Assembly: GCA_015233895.1 (NCBI GenBank)
Contig: JADFXG010000001.1
Span: forward strand, 372,001 to 436,000
Source of the DNA: Nitrospirota bacterium
Lineage (GTDB): Bacteria > Nitrospirota > Thermodesulfovibrionia > Thermodesulfovibrionales > Magnetobacteriaceae
Length of the DNA stretch: 64,000 nucleotides
Direction: 5' to 3'
The notes below the pieces were generated by a model. That model was given only the letters and a program-made list of their open reading frames with translations, was not told where the DNA came from and did no database searches. Both the position numbers and the translations under genes were made by a program. Shown piece after piece: positions 38,282-45,278 of the stretch (the first letter of the stretch is position 1; each line of letters opens with the position of its first letter).

Positions 38282-38777
38282 ATCACATATAAAAATAACA
38301 CTTGCACTATTGGTTTGCTTAAGCCTGTTAGCTGGGTGCGGTTACAGGGTAATAGGCAAAGACTCGTTACCGTTTACCACGGTAAAAATTGGGAGAATTA
38401 AAAACACCACACCAGAGCCTAAACTTGAAGATATGTTTTATACGGCTTTGGCTGAAGAGTTTTTAAAAAGAGGCATCACTGTAACTGACTCAGCAGAGAA
38501 CACGATAGAGGGGGAAATTAACTCGTTTCAGTTAACGATTGCTGCTGAAAAGGTGGGCTTTGCCACTGATTACAACATAACCATGAGCGGGGATTTTGTC
38601 TTAAAGAGCATTGACGGGAAAAAGAGAGAGCTTAAAGGAGTGAAATCACCGTTTTATGAGTCTGTCAGCGCACCTGATACAGTAAATGATATAGTAGCGT
38701 CAAAAGAAGTGGCTGCGGCAGGGGCAATAAAACGGCTTGCCGCCTCGTTGGTTTTTGAGCTTATGATGTCAAAGTGA
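38274..38777 (+). CDS. lptE: LPS-assembly lipoprotein LptE
   Basis: 167 aa. The N-terminal lipobox LSLLAGC (Cys about residue 22) is followed by GYRV, the typical start of mature LptE. The family's signature is PKLEDMFYTALAEEFLKRG and the T-x-x-E linked beta strands in the middle. LptE is an outer-membrane lipoprotein that plugs the LptD barrel for LPS export, so it shows the organism has LPS. It lies between leuS and holA with an eight-base overlap upstream. Sequence conservation in this family is low, so gene context matters. Confidence 0.88.
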   Translation: MFKSHIKITLALLVCLSLLAGCGYRVIGKDSLPFTTVKIGRIKNTTPEPKLEDMFYTALAEEFLKRGITVTDSAENTIEGEINSFQLTIAAEKVGFATDYNITMSGDFVLKSIDGKKRELKGVKSPFYESVSAPDTVNDIVASKEVAAAGAIKRLAASLVFELMMSK

Positions 38778-38793
38778 GGACTAACACTTAGCA

Positions 38794-39657
38794 ATGAGCT
38801 TAAAAACACTTCAGGAGGAAAAACAGAAAGGATTCCCGGAGCCTGTGTATGTGGTTCGGTATGAGGATCCTTTTTTTGAAAAACAAGCTATTTCTGTTAT
38901 CAGGGACGATGTGTTTTCCATGGACGTTTATGACACCCTTGACACAGAGCATCCACTTTTAATACAAACTATAGCAGATAGCCTGTGTGTGATGCCGATG
39001 TTTTCATCCAAAACTATGGCAGCAATCAGAAATGTACAGAAACTTAAAGTAAAAGAACTGGAGAACCTCAACAGATATGTGTCAAAGCCATCAGAGGGCT
39101 CAGCGCTGTTCCTTTTTTATGCACTGCCGCGTGGTGGCAGTAAAAAAGAGGAGACAATGAAGCTTGCCTGTAAGTTTAAGCTGATTGATCTGACCCTCGG
39201 CGGGAGATATGCCCTAAACGACTGGTTAATGGGCGAGTGTGACCGGAGAGGAATCGTGCTGGAGACGGAAGCAGCGAAGTTTCTAAAGGAAATCTATGGC
39301 GATGACCTTGAGCTATTTAGTAACGAGCTTGAAAAACTAAGTCTTCTGGGCAGCAAAAAGATCACACTTTCCGATACGTATGAAACTTGTTTTGGCAGCA
39401 AAGACTTCAACATTTTTGGTTTTGTCGGGATGATTACAAAAGGTGACACGGCAGGGGCGTTGTCTATGATTGAGGGAATGGCAGATGCCTTTGATGACAA
39501 ATTCCACGGAGCCGTAAATTATGGTTTATCAAAGGGAAATACTCCTCCGGAGGCTTTTAAAACACACCTTATGCTGCATATCGCCATGCGTCTTAATCCC
39601 GATTATCCGCATGAATTGTTTGTCACAGAGTTAAGCAAAGCCTGCAAAAGAAAGTGA
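38794..39657 (+). CDS. holA: DNA polymerase III delta subunit
   Basis: 287 aa. HolA opens the sliding clamp as part of the clamp loader. Recognisable are the N-terminal PVYVVRYEDPFFEKQAI, an AAA+-like core, and the FGSKDFNIFGFVGMITKG segment that resembles the holA motif with D-x-x-x-F. Shorter than most HolA (about 330-340 aa). It follows lptE as in many genomes, with ATG 38794 as start. The 3' end overlaps a convergent gene by 27 bases, so the C-terminus may have been altered by that insertion. Confidence 0.86.
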   Translation: MSLKTLQEEKQKGFPEPVYVVRYEDPFFEKQAISVIRDDVFSMDVYDTLDTEHPLLIQTIADSLCVMPMFSSKTMAAIRNVQKLKVKELENLNRYVSKPSEGSALFLFYALPRGGSKKEETMKLACKFKLIDLTLGGRYALNDWLMGECDRRGIVLETEAAKFLKEIYGDDLELFSNELEKLSLLGSKKITLSDTYETCFGSKDFNIFGFVGMITKGDTAGALSMIEGMADAFDDKFHGAVNYGLSKGNTPPEAFKTHLMLHIAMRLNPDYPHELFVTELSKACKRK

Positions 39658-40518
39658 AACCTGTCCACAACTATGGGCTCGAAGTAGCCTATAATCACGT
39701 TCATACTGGAGAAGTTCTTGATTAATTTCCTCCACCCTTTTGGGGGATGCTTCGCCTTTTAGAACACTTTCGAGTTTTTCATAAAGAAAAATGGATAGGA
39801 GCTCATCCAATAAATCAGAAAAACGGACTGGGAAACCTTGTGGGCGCATCGCTGTGGTTACAGATACACCTTCACGATCGTTTATCTGGATATACTCGAT
39901 ACCTCTCATTACATTATTCTTATCAACTCCTATAAAGCCAAATGAAACAGGGTATTTTATTTTATTCGCTTTGTGTAAGCGCTGGAGGTTTATTCTAACG
40001 TCACGAGACAGAAAATAAGGAAATTCCTTTTCAGGAAAGGTTGCGTTTGCTAAAATTAAGAATGGATCGAAAAGTTCATCGTATGGAATATACCCTTTTT
40101 CCTGGGCATCGTAAAAGGCTATCTGGATGAGATAAACATCAATAATCCAGGAAAGGATAGTCATATCACTATATTTTTTGGAAACATAATTTAGACCTAT
40201 CCGTAAAATGGGGCAATCAAACCGTTTGCAGAGCTCATTTTTATAGCAATCTTTTTGTACTTGTTGGCTGATGCTATGAGATGGGCCATCAAATTCAACA
40301 ACGAAAACCGGCTTGAAATCACTATTTACAACGACAAAATCAAAGTGTGCACGAAGAGCGTAACTGTATTGTTTGTCCGAAATGCCGCTATTTTCGATAG
40401 GCAAAACATCGACCACTCGGACTTTAGTGTAAACCTTTAACCCGTGCCGATCAGAAACCCTTTCGAGTTCGCTGAGAGTCTTTTCCTCAGAGTAATTAAC
40501 AAGTCTTTTTAACGTCAC
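39631..40518 (-). CDS. DUF2726-like protein with a PD-(D/E)XK nuclease-like core
   Basis: 295 aa. Residues about 55-115 carry ALRAHFDFVVVN and PVFVVEFDGPSH, followed by KDCYKNELCKRFDCPILRIG. This D...E-x-D pattern with a downstream Lys/Arg resembles DUF2726-type PD-(D/E)XK-like proteins, which may act on nucleic acids. The second half (PYFLSRDVRINLQRLHKANK, and FGFIGVDKNN) is not assigned. It converges on holA and overlaps it by 27 bases. Nearby are toxin-like genes, so this looks like accessory DNA. Nuclease activity is inference. Confidence 0.6.
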   Translation of the reverse strand: MTLKRLVNYSEEKTLSELERVSDRHGLKVYTKVRVVDVLPIENSGISDKQYSYALRAHFDFVVVNSDFKPVFVVEFDGPSHSISQQVQKDCYKNELCKRFDCPILRIGLNYVSKKYSDMTILSWIIDVYLIQIAFYDAQEKGYIPYDELFDPFLILANATFPEKEFPYFLSRDVRINLQRLHKANKIKYPVSFGFIGVDKNNVMRGIEYIQINDREGVSVTTAMRPQGFPVRFSDLLDELLSIFLYEKLESVLKGEASPKRVEEINQELLQYERDYRLLRAHSCGQVSLSFAGFA

Positions 40519-40704
40519 ATTTTTCCCTACTGGCTGATAAGTTCCTCATCCCGCCAGTTAAATGATGCTGGATGGTGGAAAACTTATGGCTATGTTTGGC
40601 TTGAAAATCATAGGCGTAGCCTCCCTTTGTATCCTCATACTAATAATATATAATACTTATGGATAATACTGCACATTCTGGGTAAAGTTTTTACAGGGCT
40701 TTTC

Positions 40705-41304
40705 TCAAGACACTAAAGCAAGGGCGTGGTCAACGGCGGGGTTTATACCGAAAGCATGGTATTTTAGCGGCTCATTGTTTGCGCGGGAGGCCAGCAAAAC
40801 AGGGCGGTATTTTAAGCTATTATCGAAAGCCATGAAGACATCGGCTTGCGGAGCAAACCAGCGTAATTGTTCATGGGACTTGTGATGCCGCTGTATTGCT
40901 TTTTCAGTATTGACATTATGCCCACCCATTGCCACGCGTTCACTAACGCGTTGTGGCGATAGTTCAGGCGGATAAAGTGAAATGTAAATCAGGCCAATCT
41001 TAAAACCATTTTCTTTCGCAGCCAGAACATCATCCCGGTACTTTGGGGATGTTAGTACTGTCTCAACAACAAAACTGACACGGGATTTGATGCAGTCCTC
41101 CACTTCCTTATCAATTTCAATTGCAGCCTTCAAGTTGAGTTCATCTTGTAACGCCTCAGGAAATTTCTTACGCAACTCAATCGTACGTTCATCTGCATTC
41201 AATTTTACAAGATTCTTGTACCCGAGGTTTACAAGATATTCTCCGGCAAAACTGGATTTTCCAGCCCCGTTTGGTCCGGCTATAATCCACATCCATTTTA
41301 ACAC
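40705..41304 (-). CDS. Zeta-toxin-like P-loop kinase
   Basis: 199 aa. Walker A is WIIAGPNGAGKSSFA at the N-terminus. Then come VKLNADE, the VVETVL glutamate/threonine motif and YISLYPPELSPQRVSERVAMGGHNV, as in zeta-toxin relatives. Zeta toxins phosphorylate UDP-N-acetylglucosamine and block cell-wall synthesis. Many relatives outside plasmids are chromosomal with unknown targets. The gene follows an 85-aa protein by eight bases, as a two-gene module. GTG 41304 or ATG 41292 may be the start. Confidence 0.78.
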   Translation of the reverse strand: MLKWMWIIAGPNGAGKSSFAGEYLVNLGYKNLVKLNADERTIELRKKFPEALQDELNLKAAIEIDKEVEDCIKSRVSFVVETVLTSPKYRDDVLAAKENGFKIGLIYISLYPPELSPQRVSERVAMGGHNVNTEKAIQRHHKSHEQLRWFAPQADVFMAFDNSLKYRPVLLASRANNEPLKYHAFGINPAVDHALALVS

Positions 41305-41312
41305 GATATAGA

Positions 41313-41570
41313 TTATCGCTGCGAGCGGGTTGTTTTATTACAAGGCGGCGTATAGACTTCAAGTTTGCCGCCCACAGAGTAGTGAGTAGGAATACCGAGA
41401 GCGTCATGTTTGGCAGCAGCCTTCTTTGCTGCTTCTGTAAACGATTTTTGCGCAAGCTCAATCAAAGCATCAGCATTATCGAAAACGCTGTCGTCATCAC
41501 GGGAGGGTGTGCGTTTCTCCGCGAATTTTACAAAGCGTTTAACTTTGTTTGTTGATTTTGCAATCGTCAT
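41313..41570 (-). CDS. Small protein paired with the zeta-like kinase, probable antitoxin
   Basis: 85 aa, highly charged: basic N-terminus (MTIAKSTNKVKRFVKF), acidic middle (RDDDSVFDNADAL), an alanine/lysine-rich helix (AAKKAAAKHDALGIP) and a C-terminal tail with VGGKLEVYTPP. It does not resemble classical epsilon antitoxin. Its position directly upstream of the zeta-like gene, with an eight-base gap, suggests it is the cognate partner. The helix-turn-LGIP-GG pattern resembles small proteins often linked with such kinases. Assignment by context. Confidence 0.6.
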   Translation of the reverse strand: MTIAKSTNKVKRFVKFAEKRTPSRDDDSVFDNADALIELAQKSFTEAAKKAAAKHDALGIPTHYSVGGKLEVYTPPCNKTTRSQR

Positions 41571-41641
41571 ATAAATACTATAGCATGTTTTGTAGTTTTC
41601 TGCAATTGAATGCTGCTTGTGGTATCGCTATTTATACCAAT

Positions 41642-41943
41642 TTGAGACCGTTGCAAAAATCATTTTTCAGCCAAAACTTTACAAAAAACACAATTGTAAA
41701 TATACCAAAATTCAAAAAGATATTCATATTGATTATTTAAAAGGATGAGATTGCCACGCCCCCTGCGGGGGCTCGCAATGACGATAAATAATAGTTTTTA
41801 CTGTGTTTTTTATTCGTCATTGCGAGGAGCGATAGCGACGTGGCAATCTCAGCCTTTAAAAATAATTAACGTAATTATGCATATCGCTATAAGAGTTTTT
41901 TTATTGTGAAAATTCAAAATATCGAATTATGCAACGGTCTCAA
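41642..41943. repeat. Nested palindromic repeat element (MITE-like)
   Basis: Outer inverted repeat: TTGAGACCGTTGCA (41642-41655) against TGCAACGGTCTCAA (41930-41943), with 18 of 20 bases matching when extended. Inside is a second palindrome: TGAGATTGCCACG (41746-41758) with CGTGGCAATCTCA (41839-41851), and CTCGCAATGACGA (41772-41784) with TCGTCATTGCGAG (41814-41826). A local GCCCCC-TGC-GGGGGC hairpin sits in the left arm (41758-41772). The cgtcattgcgag...gtggcaatctc type is a repeat common in several bacterial phyla. No protein gene is in the roughly 410 bases between the antitoxin gene and gspF, so this element fills most of that spacer. Confidence 0.85.
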
Positions 41944-41980
41944 GTTGCCGTCAAAAAAGTAGATTAACAAAAAAAGTCCA

Positions 41981-43147
41981 TCATTTAATCAATTGATTAA
42001 GCTCAAACACCGGCAATAGAACTGCAAACACGATAAAGCCAACAATGAAGCCCATAAGCAGCACAATTATAGGCTCAAGGGCAGAAAGCGCACGCTTTGT
42101 GCCTGCCTTGAACTCCTTTTCATACGTAAGGGACGTCTTTAGGAGCATCTCTGAAAGCGCCCCAGTGCGCTCACCGGTTGATATGATTTCTTTCACAATT
42201 GGTGGAAAATCCGATAGTGCCAAAGATAGTGAAAGTCCCTCGGAAACTGCCCTCTCAGCTTCAAGAATCTGCTTTTCGTAAAAGGCATTCCCTACGGTTT
42301 TTGACGAGAGCCTCAACGTCTTTAACATCGGAACCCCGTTTTTAAGCAGTGATCCGGTTGTTTTTAAAAACCTCGATACGTAAAGTGAATTCAAAACCGG
42401 TATTTTTGTAAGTATTTCTCCCACCCTTAAAGCATGGCTTTTAATGTAACGCTTTATGAAATACGTTAAACATATAATACCCACAATTAATGCCCAGAGG
42501 TAATTCTTTAAGAAATTGCTCATAGTTATTAAAATTACAGTGGCAAGAGGAAGCGCCTTATCTGAGTCCTCAAATATCTTAACCAGTTTTGGCACCACAA
42601 AGACAAATACAAAGGTTAACACCAAAGTGCCCACCGTTAGCATTATGGCAGGGTATATAGCGGCTGATTTAACGGCGGAGTCCATTTCGTCACGGCTTTC
42701 AAGAAAATCGGCCAATTCATTAAGCACACTGTCCAGGCAGCCGCCGGTTTCGCCCGCGTTTATCATGCTTATATAGAAATCAGGGAAAAATTTGGGGTAA
42801 TCCTCCATAGCGCGCGAAAGACTGGCACCTGCCCGCAGACGTTCCTTAATTGACACAAGCATTGACCGGAGCTTTCCCCCCCGTCTTTCTGAAAGAGTAT
42901 CCACAGCATCTACAATTGCTACCCCCGATGAGACTAACACTGCCAAATGTGCGGTTAATGTCTTTAAAGCTCCGGCATCACTCGTAACAGAAAACGTGAA
43001 TCCTGTCTTGTTTTCATGTATAATCATCTCCGGATAAATGTCTTTTAACTTAAGAAGTTTTAGAGCTTCACTTACACTATCTGCCTCAAGTGTGCCGGAG
43101 TGCCGCCTGCCCTCTGAGTTATACCCCCTGTACTTAAATACCGGCAT
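41981..43147 (-). CDS. gspF: Type II secretion inner-membrane protein GspF
   Basis: 388 aa with two T2SSF domains. Motifs in the first half: VFKYRGYNSEGRRHSGTLEA, GASLSRAMEDYPKFFPDFY and MINAGETGGCLDSVLNEL. The second copy contains LSLALSDFPPIVKEIISTGE. Three transmembrane helices. GspF is the polytopic platform protein of the secretion system, next to the ATPase GspE. It overlaps gspE by 14 bases, so the two are coupled. PilC is a homologue, but the C/D/E/F set here fits GSP. Confidence 0.95.
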   Translation of the reverse strand: MPVFKYRGYNSEGRRHSGTLEADSVSEALKLLKLKDIYPEMIIHENKTGFTFSVTSDAGALKTLTAHLAVLVSSGVAIVDAVDTLSERRGGKLRSMLVSIKERLRAGASLSRAMEDYPKFFPDFYISMINAGETGGCLDSVLNELADFLESRDEMDSAVKSAAIYPAIMLTVGTLVLTFVFVFVVPKLVKIFEDSDKALPLATVILITMSNFLKNYLWALIVGIICLTYFIKRYIKSHALRVGEILTKIPVLNSLYVSRFLKTTGSLLKNGVPMLKTLRLSSKTVGNAFYEKQILEAERAVSEGLSLSLALSDFPPIVKEIISTGERTGALSEMLLKTSLTYEKEFKAGTKRALSALEPIIVLLMGFIVGFIVFAVLLPVFELNQLIK

Positions 43148-44663
43148 CGTCTTTTTGAGTCACTCTGAGCACCTCTTGTAAAGAGGTCTGTCCGGTTGCC
43201 GCCTTAATAAGGCCATCCTGTCGCAGTGTTTTCATTCCATGTTCTATCGCATAATTCTTAATTGCCGTGGAATCGGTGTTTGAATTTATAAGCGGTAGCA
43301 CGCCCGGCTCTATAGCAAAAAGCTCAAATATCCCAATTCTTCCAAAGTAACCGGTATTATTACAGCGCGGGCATCCTTTTCCTCTGAAAAGCGTCTCTAC
43401 CGGAAAACTAAAATAACTTCTCTCAAGCTCAGTGGGTTCATATTGCTCTTTACACTCAGAGCAGACAACTCTGATAAGCCTCTCGGCAACAACCCCACAC
43501 AGCGACGACGCTATCAGAAACGGCTCCACCCCCATGTCAATAAGTCTGGTAACTGAGGAGACGGCATCGTTTGTGTGCAGGGTGCTAAGCACAAGATGTC
43601 CGGTCAGGGAGGCCTGAACCGCAATCTCTGCCGTATCGAAGTCACGAATCTCACCCACCATTATAACGTCCGGATCGTGTCTCAGCACAGAGCGAAGGCC
43701 ACTTGCAAAGGTTAACCCGATACGCGTATTTACTCCTATCTGAGCTATCCCCCTTATCTGATACTCTACGGGGTCTTCAATCGTTATGATGTTTTTCTCT
43801 TCGGAGTAGATATGATTTAATGCGGCATAGAGGGTTGTGGTTTTTCCGCTTCCGGTGGGACCTGTAACAAGAAAAATCCCGTGAGGGCGACTTAGGAGAG
43901 TTTCCAGCTTGCCCTTTGTAACGTCATCAAATCCCAGAGCGCTAAGCCCCATAAGGCCCTGCTTTCTGTCCAGAATTCTCAGCACCGCACGCTCTCCAAA
44001 CACCGATGGAATTATGGACACCCGAACGTCTATATCTTTTCCGCTGATAAGAAGCCGGATTCTGCCGTCTTGAGGAAGTCTCCTTTGGGCAATGTCCATG
44101 TTGGCCATTATTTTGACTCTGCTAATGAGAGCATCCTGGATTATTTTTGGAGGCGTCAGGATTTTTCTTAAAATCCCGTCAATACGCATCCGTACCTGCA
44201 GATCGTTTTCGTACGGCTCGATGTGAATATCCGAGGCGTTTTCCTTAACCGCCTGCTGAAGGAGAGCATTTAGGAGTCTGATTATAGGGGCATCCCCGGT
44301 TAGTTCCATGATGTCTTTAGGAGATTCAAACTCGGTAGCCACAGTGTCAAAATCTCCCTCACTCATGTTATCCATTACCTCGGCAGCACTCCCTGCCATG
44401 GCGTATATGCGGTTTATCAGAGCAAGCAGTTTTTCCCGGTCTATCAGGATTGGCTTAGGTTTAAGGGCTAAGGACGCTGCTATCTCACTAAGCGCAAATG
44501 CTCCCTGCATATCGCTGACATAGCCCTCAAGCACAGAGGCATCTCTCCTCACAGGCAAAACCATGTTGGTTTTGGCAAACGTAAGGGGTATGTGTTTTAT
44601 GAGGCTTAAATCAAAGGCGGTTTCCTCTGTCGTATCCGGTGTTATCATTTTTTTTATGCTCAT
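43134..44663 (-). CDS. gspE: Type II secretion ATPase GspE
   Basis: 509 aa. Walker A: GPTGSGKTTTLYAAL; Asp box and Walker B: IITIEDPVEYQ and DPDVIMVGEIRD; His box: VLSTLHTND. The zinc-binding tetracysteine is CSECKEQY ... KGCPRCNN, characteristic of GspE/PilB. The N-terminal 150 residues form the N1E-type domain. It powers assembly of the pseudopilus. Upstream on the same strand, after a break of about 150 bases and a convergent small gene, lie gspD and gspC. PilB is a homologue, but gspC/D context supports T2SS. Confidence 0.95.
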   Translation of the reverse strand: MSIKKMITPDTTEETAFDLSLIKHIPLTFAKTNMVLPVRRDASVLEGYVSDMQGAFALSEIAASLALKPKPILIDREKLLALINRIYAMAGSAAEVMDNMSEGDFDTVATEFESPKDIMELTGDAPIIRLLNALLQQAVKENASDIHIEPYENDLQVRMRIDGILRKILTPPKIIQDALISRVKIMANMDIAQRRLPQDGRIRLLISGKDIDVRVSIIPSVFGERAVLRILDRKQGLMGLSALGFDDVTKGKLETLLSRPHGIFLVTGPTGSGKTTTLYAALNHIYSEEKNIITIEDPVEYQIRGIAQIGVNTRIGLTFASGLRSVLRHDPDVIMVGEIRDFDTAEIAVQASLTGHLVLSTLHTNDAVSSVTRLIDMGVEPFLIASSLCGVVAERLIRVVCSECKEQYEPTELERSYFSFPVETLFRGKGCPRCNNTGYFGRIGIFELFAIEPGVLPLINSNTDSTAIKNYAIEHGMKTLRQDGLIKAATGQTSLQEVLRVTQKDDAGI

Positions 44664-44812
44664 ATTGTAACGGTTGATGGTAAAGGAAAGTCAAGAGTGC
44701 TGGGGAGGTTTCATTTAATCTATGGCTTTGTGGTATTATGTTTGTGATGTTACATCAGAAAACCACCGGCATCATAGAATGGTGGTAGCTTAATACACAA
44801 GGAGGGGTATAT

Positions 44813-45148
44813 ATGAAGAAAGCGGCATTAGCGGTGATGTTAGTTGTAGTAATGCTTGGTTTGGTTGCGGTTGCCTATGCTGAAGAGGATTGGCACGGAG
44901 GAATACACAAAAGGGTTAAGCATGCAAAGGAAAGGATTGAAAACGGGATTAAAGACAGATCTCTCTCAGAGCAAGAAGCAAAAAGGCTCCATAAAGAATT
45001 TGACAGGGTTATTGATGAAATTGATCGCATGAAAGCAGATGGAAAACTTACTCCTCATGAAAAAGAGCGAATAAATCATGACCTTGATAAATTGGACAAT
45101 GACATTAGCAGGCTAAAGCATAATGATGAGCATCGCGACAGGCACTAG
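44813..45148 (+). CDS. Small secreted helical protein, unknown function
   Basis: 111 aa. A signal peptide (MKKAALAVMLVVVMLGLVAV, cleaved after AYA) is followed by an all-helical, heavily charged, His/Lys/Asp/Glu-rich mature protein (about 86 aa). AKERIENGIKDRSLSEQEAK and two D-x-x-x-D-like stretches near RVIDEIDRMKADGKLTPHEK suggest an anti-parallel helical pair. The SLSEQEA and KLTPHEK segments look like EF-hand-lacking turn repeats. Strong SD AAGGAGGGG at 44800. It is transcribed opposite to gspC-gspF and lies between gspD and gspE. A periplasmic regulator or metal-binding role is possible but unsupported. Confidence 0.7.
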   Translation: MKKAALAVMLVVVMLGLVAVAYAEEDWHGGIHKRVKHAKERIENGIKDRSLSEQEAKRLHKEFDRVIDEIDRMKADGKLTPHEKERINHDLDKLDNDISRLKHNDEHRDRH

Positions 45149-45231
45149 CGTTGAGTAGCAGTAGTGTGCTGTGGTAGTTGACTCAGAGCCCTGTGTATTA
45201 TTGGTTAGAATTAATATTTAGGATTCGATAA

Positions 45232-45278
45232 GAGTGATACCAGAGTTGCAGGCGGTAGGATGCAGCTTGGTATCACTC
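45232..45278 (+). terminator. Intrinsic terminator of the small secreted protein gene
   Basis: A perfect 11-bp inverted repeat: GAGTGATACCA (45232-45242) with TGGTATCACTC (45268-45278), followed by ATTTTTATC. The right arm contains the gspD stop codon, so transcripts from gspD pass through the same hairpin; it may act in both directions. Confidence 0.75.
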
